A stretch of DNA of 64,000 nucleotides from Phytohabitans sp052068095 (GTDB lineage Bacteria > Actinomycetota > Actinomycetes > Mycobacteriales > Micromonosporaceae), in assembly GCF_052068095.1 (NCBI RefSeq), contig NZ_JBQHDG010000036.1, positions 1 to 64,000 on the forward strand. Direction: 5' to 3'. The notes beneath the pieces were generated by a model. It searched no databases, was not told where the DNA came from, and saw nothing but the letters and a program-made list of their open reading frames with translations. Below are positions 46,491 through 55,814 of this stretch, piece after piece (the first letter of the stretch is position 1; every line of letters starts with the position of its first letter). Position numbers and translations under genes: made by a program.

Positions 46491-47178
46491 GAGATTTGAG
46501 CTACCGCGAAGTCCGTCGTGGTCTATGCCGTTGCTCCCGCGGCCTCACCCATTCGCCGTTGGTCGCGGTCAGCCCTTTAAGCCTCCGGACCATCAGGATC
46601 GTGAAGGCGCCATCCCGACGGCCATCGACCCCGTCAAGAGCCGAGCATGCCAACGCCCGAGGCGCCATCGTTGGGCCTGACTGTTACGACCGTCTGGCGC
46701 CGCGCTCTTGGGCGACGTGCCGGGGGGCGATTGGGGTTTGCCCATCCTGTCGCTTGCTAGCGTCGTTGGCTCGAGCTTTCGTTGCGCCGAGTAACCGTCG
46801 CGACAGGGTTAGCGGCCCCCGGGTCGAGATCTTGGAGAGTTAGGGCGACATTTCGACCCTAGGTTTCCTAGATCTCAAAGTCCCCGACTCGGGCCAGTGA
46901 CGTCGCGTTACCTCCGTGCGACTTGGATCTTGGCCGAGTGCGTGGGCAGGACGGCAGCGGATCGCGGTCTGTCTGCGTTGTGGTCCATGCCGTTGCTCCC
47001 TCGGCCACACCGTCCGTGGTTCACAAACCGCACCCGCTCGGCGAGACTGCCGCGCCCAACGGCGGACGGGTGAGGCCGCGGGAAATGCCACCCCAAAAAC
47101 GCTCCGCCGCGCTCCACATTTTCCCCGGGGTCCCGCGCGACGGCATAGACCACGACGCACATCGCGGTAGCCCAAATC
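46491..47178. repeat. Dispersed repeat copy R9, long composite (688 bp)
   Basis: Left end GATTTGAGCTACCGCGAAGTC (from 46493) and right end CACATCGCGGTAGCCCAAATC (to 47178) are inverted. Inside are the palindrome (46825-46876), a second partial inverted A end (about 46969-47010, TGTGGTCCATGCCGTTGCTC) and a segment shared with R8 (47090-47130). It looks like one copy nested in or recombined with another. It fills the gap between the BKACE gene and recX. Confidence 0.8.
46825..46876. repeat. Central palindrome of R9
   Basis: CGAGATCTTGGAGAGTTAGGG and a degenerate inverse (CCCTAGGTTTCCTAGATCTC) with a short AT-richer loop; same module as in R4, R5 and R7. Confidence 0.75.
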
Positions 47179-47211
47179 GCGGTCGAGGCCGCCTGCTGGT
47201 CCGCCCGCGGG

Positions 47212-48201
47212 TCAGTCGGTGCGGTCGCCACCCTCCATGTCGGCCAGTGCGTCCGCGTCGACGGCGTCGGCGAACTCGGCGGCCTCCGCGCTCTGCGCCG
47301 CCATCGCGTCCTTGACCACGCGGATGGCCAGGCCCGGGCCGTAGCCCTTGCGGGCGAGCATGCCCACCAGCCGGCGGAAGATGGCCTCGGGCTCGCCCCG
47401 GGCCACACGCAGCTTGCGGTCGACGAGCGCCCGCGCGGTGGCCTCCTCGGTGTCGGGGTCGAGGTCGTCGAGGGCGGCGCCGGCCGTCTCGGCGTCGACG
47501 CCCTTGCGGCGCAGCTCGTTGGCGAGGGCGCGGCGGGCCAGCCCGCGGCCGTGGTGGCGGCTGGAGACCCACGCGCGGGCGAACGCCGCGTCGTCGATCA
47601 TGCCGACCTCGTCGTAGCGCTCGAGGACCTGCACCGCCACCTCGGGCGAGATGCCCCGCCGGGCGAGCGCGGTGGCCAGCTCGGCGCGCGTGCGCGGGCG
47701 GACGGCGAGCTGAGCGAGGCAGATCTCGCGGGCCCGCTCGGCCTCGTCGCGCGGCGGCTCGCCGTCTGCGGCGGGGCGACGACCACCCCAACGCCCACGC
47801 CCGCCCAAAAGCTCGTCACGCGACTCGCCGTCCACGGCAGGGCGACCACCACCCCAACGCCCACGCCCACCCGAAAGCTCGCCACGCGACTCGCCGTCCG
47901 CCGCGAGGCGCGCATCACCCCAGCGCCCGCCCGCAAGCTCGCCGTCCGGCGCGGGGCGGCCGCCGGCCCGGCGGCCGCGCCCACGTGGGGGCTCGTCGTG
48001 CGGGTCCGCCTCGGGGGCCGGCCTCGAGGCGGGAGCGGGCACCGCGCCCTCCGGCCACTCGAACTCGCCCTCGTCTGGGCCGGGTGCGGGCAGCGGGCGG
48101 CGGCTGGCGGGCGTCGCTGAGGAACCGCGAGAAGAACGGGCTCGGGGCGGCGCGGCATCCCAGCCCCGCCCCGAGCGTGCGCCACGCCGTCGTCCGGGCA
48201 T
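47212..48201 (-). CDS. recX: RecA regulator RecX with a long, internally repeated N-terminal extension
   Basis: 329 residues from ATG 48201, roughly twice the length of ordinary RecX. The RecX core is the C-terminal 165 residues: EICLAQLAVRPRTRAELATA, DEVGMIDDAAFARAWVSSRH and GVDAETAGAALDDLDPDTEE are its three-helix repeats. The first 160 residues are Arg/Gly/Pro-rich and contain about three tandem units of 22 residues (core ADGES.GEL.GGRGRWGGGRP), encoded by a 66-base repeat. RecX inhibits RecA filaments. It lies 11 bases after recA, so it is co-expressed and SOS-inducible. Confidence 0.9.
   Translation of the reverse strand: MPGRRRGARSGRGWDAAPPRARSSRGSSATPASRRPLPAPGPDEGEFEWPEGAVPAPASRPAPEADPHDEPPRGRGRRAGGRPAPDGELAGGRWGDARLAADGESRGELSGGRGRWGGGRPAVDGESRDELLGGRGRWGGRRPAADGEPPRDEAERAREICLAQLAVRPRTRAELATALARRGISPEVAVQVLERYDEVGMIDDAAFARAWVSSRHHGRGLARRALANELRRKGVDAETAGAALDDLDPDTEEATARALVDRKLRVARGEPEAIFRRLVGMLARKGYGPGLAIRVVKDAMAAQSAEAAEFADAVDADALADMEGGDRTD
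47758..47955 (-). repeat. In-frame tandem repeat of 66 bases inside recX
   Basis: Units begin at 47758, 47824 and 47890 (each with CTCGCCGTC), with a shortened fourth at 47938 (spacing 66, 66 and 48 bases). All spacings are multiples of three, so the frame is kept. The units are clearly similar but not identical. Confidence 0.85.
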
Positions 48202-48212
48202 GGCGGGCCGGG

Positions 48213-49262
<1,050 letters not shown>

Positions 49263-49404
49263 TGCCGCCACCCCTACATTCGCCGCCTTCGCGGGCGTCT
49301 TCGCCGAAGAGCTTCTCGTCACGCGGACACGCTAGGCGCTGGGTCTGACAGAAAACAGCCGACGAGCCGCAACCTGTGGACAAGCACCCAGGTGTGGACA
49401 ATAG

Positions 49405-49420
49405 CCGAACACCTGTACGA
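49405..49420. promoter_or_regulatory. Candidate LexA box upstream of recA
   Basis: CCGAACACCTGTACGA matches TCGAAC-N4-GTTCGA at 10 of 12 fixed positions and has the same GTACGA half as box 2 at lexA. It lies 143 bases before the recA ATG. Confidence 0.65.
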
Positions 49421-49489
49421 CGCAAGTGCCGACACGCCACACAAAGAGTCCGTTAACCCGAAGATGACCGAACGAAGTCAGGACGGCAC

Positions 49490-49690
49490 TCAGCGGAGTC
49501 GAGAAGGCACCCGATCGGGGTACGCGGCCACCACCGCACGCCACACCACCACCGCCGGAGTGCCGCCGTCGAGCGCCTCCCGGATGGTCCGGCCGTCGAG
49601 CTGCGGCAGCACCTGGTCGGCGGCGAGGCTGGCCGCGTAAACCGGCCCGAAAGCCTCCTCCAGCCGCGCCCAGAAATCCGTGAGCCGCAC
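49490..49690 (-). CDS. DUF3046 protein
   Basis: 66 residues from GTG 49690 (MRLTDFWARLEEAFGPVYAA), the entire DUF3046 domain; conserved in actinobacteria next to recA (Rv2738c position). The end, VVVWRAVVAAYPDRVPSRLR, is also characteristic. Function unknown. It starts 4 bases after the MFS stop, in the same direction. Confidence 0.9.
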   Translation of the reverse strand: MRLTDFWARLEEAFGPVYAASLAADQVLPQLDGRTIREALDGGTPAVVVWRAVVAAYPDRVPSRLR

Positions 49691-49694
49691 CCCG

Positions 49695-50939
49695 TCAAAC
49701 CCCCCTTGGAAACGCTGGCACCGGCCGCAACGCTAGCGCGACCAGTGGCACGGTCGCGATGGCGGCCAGCACGGTCAGCGTGGCGTACCCGCTCGCCTCC
49801 ACCACGAACCCGCTCACCGCGCCCGCGGACGCCCCCGCCAGGCCCATGACCAGGTCGGACAGCCCTTGCGCGGACGGGCGCACCTCGACCGGCACCGACT
49901 CGGAGAGCAGCGTCGAACCGGCCACCATCGTGCACGACCAGCCGAGCCCCAGCAGCGTCAGCCCCACCGCCAGCCACGGCGTGTCGTGCCCCGCCGTGCC
50001 GGCCGTCGCGCACGCGACCACGAGCAGCCCGATCCCGCCGAGCACCACCGCGCGCCGCCCCACCCGGTCGGTGAGCCAGCCGACGAGCGGGGCGAGCGCC
50101 GTCATCCCGGCGATGTGCAGGCTCAGCACGATGCCCACTACCCGGAGCACGTCCGCGTCCGAATGCGACTCGCCGAGGCGTACCGGCGTCATCACCATCA
50201 CCGCGACCATGACGAGGTGGCCGACGGCGACCGCGGCGATCCCCAGCCGGGCCGCCGGTCTTTCCGCGACCGCGCGCAGCGCGGGCCGGAAACCCGCGCG
50301 GTGCGGTGCCGGCTCCACCGCCGCGGCGCGCCGCGCGGTGAGCAGCGGGTCCGGCCGCAAAAGCAGCGCGAGTACCACCGCTGCGCACGCGAACGCCAAA
50401 CCGCTGAACAGGAACGGGCCGCTCAGCACCGGTACCCCCGTGAAGCGAACCGCGCGGTCGGCGAGCGGGGCGAGGTTGGGCGCGGCGACCGCGCCGATGG
50501 TCGTGCCCCACACGATCAGCGACAGGTGGCGCCCCCGGCGCGCCGGCTCGGCGAGGTCGACGGCGGCGTACCGGGCCTGGAGGTTGGCCGTGTTTCCGCC
50601 GCCGAAGAGCATCATGCCGAGGAAGAGCAGCGGTGTGGCGTCGAGTGTCGCGGCCACCACCACGACCACGCCGCCGAGCCCGCCGATGACGTACCCCGCG
50701 GTGAGGCCCCACCGCCGTCCGCGCGCGTTGGTGAGCCGGGTGATCGGCACGGCGAGCAGCGCGGTGCCCACCACGCCGGCGCTCATCACGAGGCCGGAGA
50801 TGCCGGCGCCGCCGAGCCGGGCGGCGAGCAGCGCGCCCACGGAAAGCCCGATCGAGACGCCCATGCCGCCCACGACCTGGGTGACGAAGAGGAGCCGCAG
50901 CGTCCGCCGCTGGACGCTCGTTACATCGAGAACCGTCAC
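49695..50939 (-). CDS. MFS transporter
   Basis: 414 residues from GTG 50939, overlapping the acyl-CoA dehydrogenase stop. Twelve predicted helices in two six-helix halves joined near residue 200-215 by a basic loop (LTARRAAAVEPAPHRAG). The A-motif-like segment in the second half is GWLTDRVGRRAVVLGG, and in the first half TRLTNARGRRWGL. It resembles drug or metabolite exporters. Substrate unknown. Confidence 0.88.
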   Translation of the reverse strand: MTVLDVTSVQRRTLRLLFVTQVVGGMGVSIGLSVGALLAARLGGAGISGLVMSAGVVGTALLAVPITRLTNARGRRWGLTAGYVIGGLGGVVVVVAATLDATPLLFLGMMLFGGGNTANLQARYAAVDLAEPARRGRHLSLIVWGTTIGAVAAPNLAPLADRAVRFTGVPVLSGPFLFSGLAFACAAVVLALLLRPDPLLTARRAAAVEPAPHRAGFRPALRAVAERPAARLGIAAVAVGHLVMVAVMVMTPVRLGESHSDADVLRVVGIVLSLHIAGMTALAPLVGWLTDRVGRRAVVLGGIGLLVVACATAGTAGHDTPWLAVGLTLLGLGWSCTMVAGSTLLSESVPVEVRPSAQGLSDLVMGLAGASAGAVSGFVVEASGYATLTVLAAIATVPLVALALRPVPAFPRGV

Positions 50940-52078
50940 AGCCCCAGGCTACGCCCGATGATCTCCTTCATGATCTCCGTCGTGCCGCCGTAGATCGTCT
51001 GCACGCGGCTGTTGAGCCACGCCTTGGCGACCGGGTACTCCAGCATGTAGCCGTATCCGCCGTGCAGCTGGACGCACCGGTCGGCCACCCGGTTTTGCAG
51101 CTCGGTGGTCCACCACTTCGCCTTGGCCGCGTCGACCACGGTGAGCCGCCCCGCGTTGAACTCGCGGACGCAGTGGTTGAGAAACGTCCGCGCGATCGTC
51201 ACCTCGGTGTCGAGCTCGGCGAGCAGGAAGCGGTTGTGCTGGAACTTTCCGATCGGCCGGCCGAACGCCTCGCGACCGCGCGCGTACTCCAGCGTGATGG
51301 CCAGCAGCTTTTCGCAGGCGGCGACGGCGGCGACCGCGATGCCCAGCCGCTCGCGGGGCAGGTTGGCCATGAGGTGGTAGAAGCCGTGGTTCTCCGTGCC
51401 GATGAGGTTTTCGGCGGGCACGCGGCAGTCGTCGAAGAAGAGCTCGGCCGTGTCGTTGGCCTTCATGCCCACCTTCTCCAGGCGGCGGCCCCGCGAGAAG
51501 CCGGGCGTCCCGCGCTCCACCGCGATCAGGCTCACCCCGTGCGCGCCCTGGTCCGGCGCGGTCTTCGCGACGACCACCACGAGGTCGGCCATGTCGCCGT
51601 TCGTGATGAAGGTCTTCTGTCCATTGAGGACATACGAGTCGCCGTCGCGCCGCGCGGACGTGCGCACCCCGGCAAGGTCGGAGCCGGCGCCCGGCTCGCT
51701 CATCGCGATCGCGGTGACGAGGTCGCCGGAGCAGAAGCCGGGCAGCCACCGCTTGCGCTGGTCTTCGGTGGTGAGGTCGGTGAGGTACGGCGCGACGATG
51801 TCGTTGTGCAGCCCGAAGCCGAGGCCGGCGCAGCCCGACGCCACCACCTCCTCGACGAGCACCGCGTTGAAGCGGAAGTCGCGCTGCCCTCCCCCGCCGT
51901 ACTCCTCGTCGACGTCCATGCCGAGCAGACCTGCCGCACCGGCCTTGCGCCACACCTCGCGGTCGACGATGCCCTCCCGCTCCCACTCGTCGTGGTAGGG
52001 CACCGCCTCGCGGGCCAGGAACTCCCGGCAGAGCGCGCGAAACTCGTCGTGGACCGGCTCGTACAGGTGCTGCTCCAT
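50936..52078 (-). CDS. Acyl-CoA dehydrogenase
   Basis: 380 residues from ATG 52078 (MEQHLYEPVHDEFRALCREF). The three domains are clear: FAD-contact strands AIAMSEPGAGSDLAGVRTSA and FITNGDMADLVVVVAKT; C-terminal helices with YARGREAFGRPIGKFQHNRF; and the final motif QTIYGGTTEIMKEIIGRSLG, of the long-chain acyl-CoA dehydrogenase type. It oxidises acyl-CoA to trans-2-enoyl-CoA, donating electrons to ETF. Its stop overlaps the MFS start (GTGA). Confidence 0.92.
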   Translation of the reverse strand: MEQHLYEPVHDEFRALCREFLAREAVPYHDEWEREGIVDREVWRKAGAAGLLGMDVDEEYGGGGQRDFRFNAVLVEEVVASGCAGLGFGLHNDIVAPYLTDLTTEDQRKRWLPGFCSGDLVTAIAMSEPGAGSDLAGVRTSARRDGDSYVLNGQKTFITNGDMADLVVVVAKTAPDQGAHGVSLIAVERGTPGFSRGRRLEKVGMKANDTAELFFDDCRVPAENLIGTENHGFYHLMANLPRERLGIAVAAVAACEKLLAITLEYARGREAFGRPIGKFQHNRFLLAELDTEVTIARTFLNHCVREFNAGRLTVVDAAKAKWWTTELQNRVADRCVQLHGGYGYMLEYPVAKAWLNSRVQTIYGGTTEIMKEIIGRSLGL

Positions 52079-52693
52079 GCCCGCCAGTCTCGCAGCACCC
52101 CCGCGACCGTCCGCAAGTCCGCGACGAGACATTCGAACGGTCAACCAGTGCCGCCGTCCGTACCATTCGCACACGTTCTCGTCTTACCGAGCCGCGAATG
52201 CGGCCGAATGCCGTTCCACCTTGAGTCGGGCCCTTACCGGGCAGCTATTGACGGTCTTGCGACAGTTGCCCATCGACTCACGGAATCAAAACATCGAGAA
52301 CTATCAGTGCATGTCGACCCCTGAGCCGCCTTTGTATTCATCCGACCGATACGAGGCGTGCCGGTCCGTCATTTCACCGGGCGACAGACGATGGCGGTGA
52401 CGTCATCCGAAAGGTTGTTCACGTTGATCACAACCGCCGTAAACAATTTGCGCCTGCCGTCAAGTCTGGAACGCCGGCACCACAGCGACGGATGGAACGC
52501 CCCGCTCGACCTCGTCACGGGAACCGAATAACGCAAACGCGGGATGGCAGCGAAGGCGCCCGAGCCGACATCCTGGAGGAACGGATCATCGTGCTCTCAA
52601 GGCACGGGCACAGCATGCGCATTCCCTCAATTGCGCGCCAGTACGGCCGTAGAAACCTGGCATCCACTCCCAACACCACCGATCGGTGAGGCA
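52079..52693. other. Divergent intergenic region before the nine-gene run
   Basis: 615 bases with no gene I can support and lower GC than the surroundings around 52270-52460. It contains an imperfect inverted repeat at 52413-52435 (GGTTGTTC, 7-base spacer, TCACAACC), a possible operator, followed by AT-rich AAACAATTTGC. Unlike most long gaps in the window it has no copy of the dispersed repeat. Confidence 0.5.
52413..52435. promoter_or_regulatory. Possible operator upstream of the nine-gene run
   Basis: 8-base inverted arms GGTTGTTC/TCACAACC with one mismatch, about 260 bases upstream of the first gene, near AT-rich sequence. No regulator gene is adjacent. Confidence 0.3.
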
Positions 52694-54613
52694 ATGGCAT
52701 CCGTCACCTTCACGCAATGCCGCGCCGCCGCGAGCGCAGTACGGCAGGCCGAGCACAGCCGCCAGGCCATCAACACGATCCGGCCTCGAAGTGTTCTCGG
52801 GATCGTCCGTACGCGCGCGCCGTTGGCCATTCTCCTCTACCTGTCGGCGGTAGAAGCACGGCTGGTCTGGCAGAGCGAGCGCAGCTTCGCCGTCCTGGAG
52901 GCACCGCGGTACGTGTCGCCGGTCCGCCGGGACGGCGGGCTGGTGATCCGCTTCCTCCGCGTCCTGGATCGGCGCTGGGATCTACTGATTTTCGCCGTGC
53001 CGCCGGCGCTCCTGCTGGCTGTCACGGCGGCGGTCGCGCTCGGTGCGACGGCGGCCGGCGCCACGCCACCGCTCGCGATCGTCTGGCTCGCGGTGGCGGC
53101 CATGGCCTATGTCACGGCCTTCATGCTGGCCCAGGTCGCGACCCAGGTGGCCTGGGTGCGCAGGGTGTTCGGGCACGAGGGCGTCGCCGCGGACCGGGTC
53201 GCCGAGGAGTCGCTGCCCGGCTGGAACTGGTCGATGCCGCTGTGCCATCACGAGACCGACCAGCCCGGTCGAGTGCTGCTCGACCTCGTGACGCACCAGA
53301 TGGAGCGGCTGATCCGGGCGCACGCGACACAGCTGCTCGCGGCGCAGGGCGCCGAGCCGGAGGGTGTCCGGGTACGGGAGGTCCTGATCTGCCTCAACCA
53401 CGGTGTCACCACCACGGGCATGCGGAGGACGCTCGAGGCGGCGCTGACGCTTCCGTACGGGCCGGGTGCCCGGGTGGCCTTCCGCATGCCGACCGGGCCG
53501 GTCGAGGGATACCGGGAGCCCGTGCAGGCTGGCGGCGGGTTCTTCTTCACCTACCTGGCCGGGGTCCTCGTCGTCGTGCCGATCTGCGCGTACCTCGTGG
53601 CCACGTGGGAGGCGCAGGCCTGCGCGGCCGACTGCGCGGGCCGGCCGGCCGACTGGGGGTCGGCATTGCGCTGGTTGGCGTGGCGCCTGATGTTCCAGGA
53701 CGCGCCCGGCCTCGTGCCGAAGACCGCACAGACGTGGATCATCGGATGGCTGACGAGCCTCGTCGGGCTGATGACACTGCCTGTGGCCTGGGTGTCCGCG
53801 CGCCTCGCGATCGCCGCGAACAAGCGCGGCGTGGTCGATCTCGTGACCATCCAGTCCCGCGCCTTGCAGAAGACCCGGGTGTTGCTGATGACCGTCACCG
53901 CCACGGAGCGCACCGCCGTCCTGGATGTGTTCCGGCCGGCGACCGGCGAGGTTCCGGAGCGGATCTTCGCGGAAAACGCGGTGATCTACGAGCTCGGTTC
54001 GATCCGCAACGCCCGCGTGGCCATGGCTCAGTGCGCGCGCCCCGGACCGGGCGGGCCGGGCGGCGCGATCCTCACCACCGCCGAGGTCATCCGGCGTTGG
54101 CGTCCCGACGTCGTGATCATGGTGGGCATCTGCTACGGCCTGCGCGAGGACTGGAAGGAGCCGCAGCGGATGGGCGACGTGCTGGTGGCGAGCACCGTGC
54201 ACGACCTCGACCGCGCCATCGTCTTCGAGGGCCGGGTCGAGCCGATGGGCGACCGGGTCAGCACGTCGACGGCCCTCGTCGCCAGGCTCTCCGCCGCCTC
54301 GACCGACTGGCCGGTCGCGAGCGTCCACTTCGGACCCATGCTCGCCTCCTCGGCTTTGATCAGCTCGGCCACCCGCCGGGAGGAACTCCGTCGGGAGCAC
54401 AGCCGGGCGATCGGCGGCGACATGGAAGGGCACGGGTTGTACGCCGCCGCCGCGGACGCCGGGGTGCCGTGGATCCTCGCCAAGGCGATCTCCGACTGGG
54501 GCATGGATCGCGACGAACGGTACGAGCCCGCCCTGGCCGCCGCCAACGCCGCCGGGTTCGTGCTCCACACGCTCACGGTCGGGGCCTTCGACCAGGGGAT
54601 CCAGACGCCATGA
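52694..54613 (+). CDS. Membrane-anchored nucleoside phosphorylase/nucleosidase (PNP_UDP superfamily)
   Basis: 639 residues from ATG 52694 (GGTGAGG upstream). Residues about 95-155 form a helix pair (LLIFAVPPALLLAVTAAVAL); further helices are near 275-300 (FFFTYLAGVLVVVPICAYLV) and 345-372. The C-terminal 240 residues are a PNP/MTAN-fold domain: first strand VLLMTVTATERTAVLDVF, glycine loop MVGICYGLREDWK with GDVLVASTVHDLD, ribose-binding Glu578 in GGDMEGHGLYAAA, and catalytic Asp601 in AKAISDWGMD. Both key residues are present, so it should cleave an N-glycosidic bond. PNP domains of this kind act as ATP nucleosidases in several bacterial immune systems. First gene of the run; the next gene overlaps it (ATGA). 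Confidence 0.85.
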   Translation: MASVTFTQCRAAASAVRQAEHSRQAINTIRPRSVLGIVRTRAPLAILLYLSAVEARLVWQSERSFAVLEAPRYVSPVRRDGGLVIRFLRVLDRRWDLLIFAVPPALLLAVTAAVALGATAAGATPPLAIVWLAVAAMAYVTAFMLAQVATQVAWVRRVFGHEGVAADRVAEESLPGWNWSMPLCHHETDQPGRVLLDLVTHQMERLIRAHATQLLAAQGAEPEGVRVREVLICLNHGVTTTGMRRTLEAALTLPYGPGARVAFRMPTGPVEGYREPVQAGGGFFFTYLAGVLVVVPICAYLVATWEAQACAADCAGRPADWGSALRWLAWRLMFQDAPGLVPKTAQTWIIGWLTSLVGLMTLPVAWVSARLAIAANKRGVVDLVTIQSRALQKTRVLLMTVTATERTAVLDVFRPATGEVPERIFAENAVIYELGSIRNARVAMAQCARPGPGGPGGAILTTAEVIRRWRPDVVIMVGICYGLREDWKEPQRMGDVLVASTVHDLDRAIVFEGRVEPMGDRVSTSTALVARLSAASTDWPVASVHFGPMLASSALISSATRREELRREHSRAIGGDMEGHGLYAAAADAGVPWILAKAISDWGMDRDERYEPALAAANAAGFVLHTLTVGAFDQGIQTP

Positions 54614-55428
54614 GGCGCTACCTGGACGGCGGGGCCGGCCGCCGGTCGGAGGTCACCGGCGCGGCCTACGAGTCGTGGGTACGGCCCCCCGCGCGACCGA
54701 TCCGGTACGGCCTCGTCGAGCGCTGGCTCGACCGGCGCAACGGCCGGATCGACGGCAAGAAGGCCGTCCTGCGCCTGGTGCAGGCCGAGCCTGATGCGAG
54801 CGACGACCGGGCGGAGACGGCGAACACCCACCCGCGGGAGACGCCCGCACCGCCGCCGATCAGCACCTTCTACGTCGACTCGCTCTGCAAGCGCTTCGGC
54901 TCCGTGGCCGAACACGAGAAGCAGCAGCGGGACGAGCGGCTCTACCTGCTGTCGAAGAAGCTCGAAGCCGCGGTCGCTCGGGAAAAGACGGCCGCGAACA
55001 AGCTCGAGGTCGCCGAGGCCGCGTGGAAGGGCGCTTCACAGCCGCCCACGGAAGAAACGCTGCGGACGCGGCACGTGGCCGAGGAGGAGCTCGACCGGCC
55101 CACCTACCTCAGCCGGCAGCGCCGGTTGGCACAGCACGGCCGCACGCGCGAGCGCAGCGAGTCCCGGTACGCCGCGCTCGACGAGGAATGGCACGCCTGT
55201 AACGCCGAGGTGGCCGATCTGAGAAACCGGATATCTACCGAGCGGCGGATCGCGGACAGCCGCGTTCGCGCGCAACTCGCACACACGCAGCGCCGGATCG
55301 CCACGTACTGGACGCATCTGATCCGAACGTACGAGCGGGGCGCCGAGCTGAACCAGAACCTGCGTCCCGCCGGACCCCGCCTGCCCGACTGGACGCGCGA
55401 CGACACCGACGGCGAGGAGCAACGATGA
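54610..55428 (+). CDS. Coiled-coil protein of unknown function
   Basis: 272 residues, ATG 54610 overlapping the previous stop. No signal peptide or membrane helix. The N-terminal 90 residues are basic and Pro-rich; about 95-240 are charged helix with heptad character (LYLLSKKLEAAVAREKTAAN, RRLAQHGRTRERSESRYAAL). The C-terminus HTQRRIATYWTHLIRTYERG, ending near PRLPDW, is closely matched by the N-terminal segment of the ABC protein at 58166 (HAQRRIAAYRRYLVRSHDEG, then HIPGW). The two probably share a module and may bind the same partner. Confidence 0.7.
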   Translation: MRRYLDGGAGRRSEVTGAAYESWVRPPARPIRYGLVERWLDRRNGRIDGKKAVLRLVQAEPDASDDRAETANTHPRETPAPPPISTFYVDSLCKRFGSVAEHEKQQRDERLYLLSKKLEAAVAREKTAANKLEVAEAAWKGASQPPTEETLRTRHVAEEELDRPTYLSRQRRLAQHGRTRERSESRYAALDEEWHACNAEVADLRNRISTERRIADSRVRAQLAHTQRRIATYWTHLIRTYERGAELNQNLRPAGPRLPDWTRDDTDGEEQR

Positions 55429-55814
55429 CCGAAGAGGCCCCTCTCCCGGACCGGCCGTTCGAGCCCGAGCCGTACGACACCACCGAGCTTCAGCGCGAGC
55501 TCGAAGAGATGGTCGAACGGCTGCTGCCGCACGGGGTCGACGAGGCGACGCCGCATGTGCTCGACCGGCTCGTCGACCGGCACACCCTCCGGCGCGTGGC
55601 GCGTCTGGCCAAGCAGTGGGTGCTCTATCGGGACGCGGCCCAGCTCGAGCTCAACGAAGCCCGCGCCGAGCTCGCCCATCAGGAGGCGGTCTACACCGCC
55701 GAGCGGCGGGCCATGGCGGGCCTCGAGTTCGCGTACCGGGAAGCCGAGCGAGCGCTGGCCGGCACTCGTCGACGCGTTCGCAAGCCCGCCACCGACCAGC
55801 AGGAGCAGTCGTGA
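55425..55814 (+). CDS. Small coiled-coil protein
   Basis: 129 residues, ATG 55425 overlapping the stop of the preceding gene. An acidic, Pro-rich first 20 residues are followed by helices (LQRELEEMVERLLPHGVDEA, WVLYRDAAQLELNEARAELA, AGLEFAYREAERALAGTRRR) and a basic end. No known domain. It could be a small adaptor of the proteins around it. Confidence 0.65.
   Translation: MTEEAPLPDRPFEPEPYDTTELQRELEEMVERLLPHGVDEATPHVLDRLVDRHTLRRVARLAKQWVLYRDAAQLELNEARAELAHQEAVYTAERRAMAGLEFAYREAERALAGTRRRVRKPATDQQEQS

Noticed and set aside
47758..47955. Regularly spaced repeats inside recX as a CRISPR array
   Set aside because: The units are contiguous, imperfect and in frame with recX; there are no unique spacers between constant repeats and no cas genes.
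52077..52689. Short open frames (107 and 65 codons) in the gap before the nine-gene run
   Set aside because: No ribosome site, no family resemblance, and composition unlike coding regions nearby; I treat the gap as regulatory.
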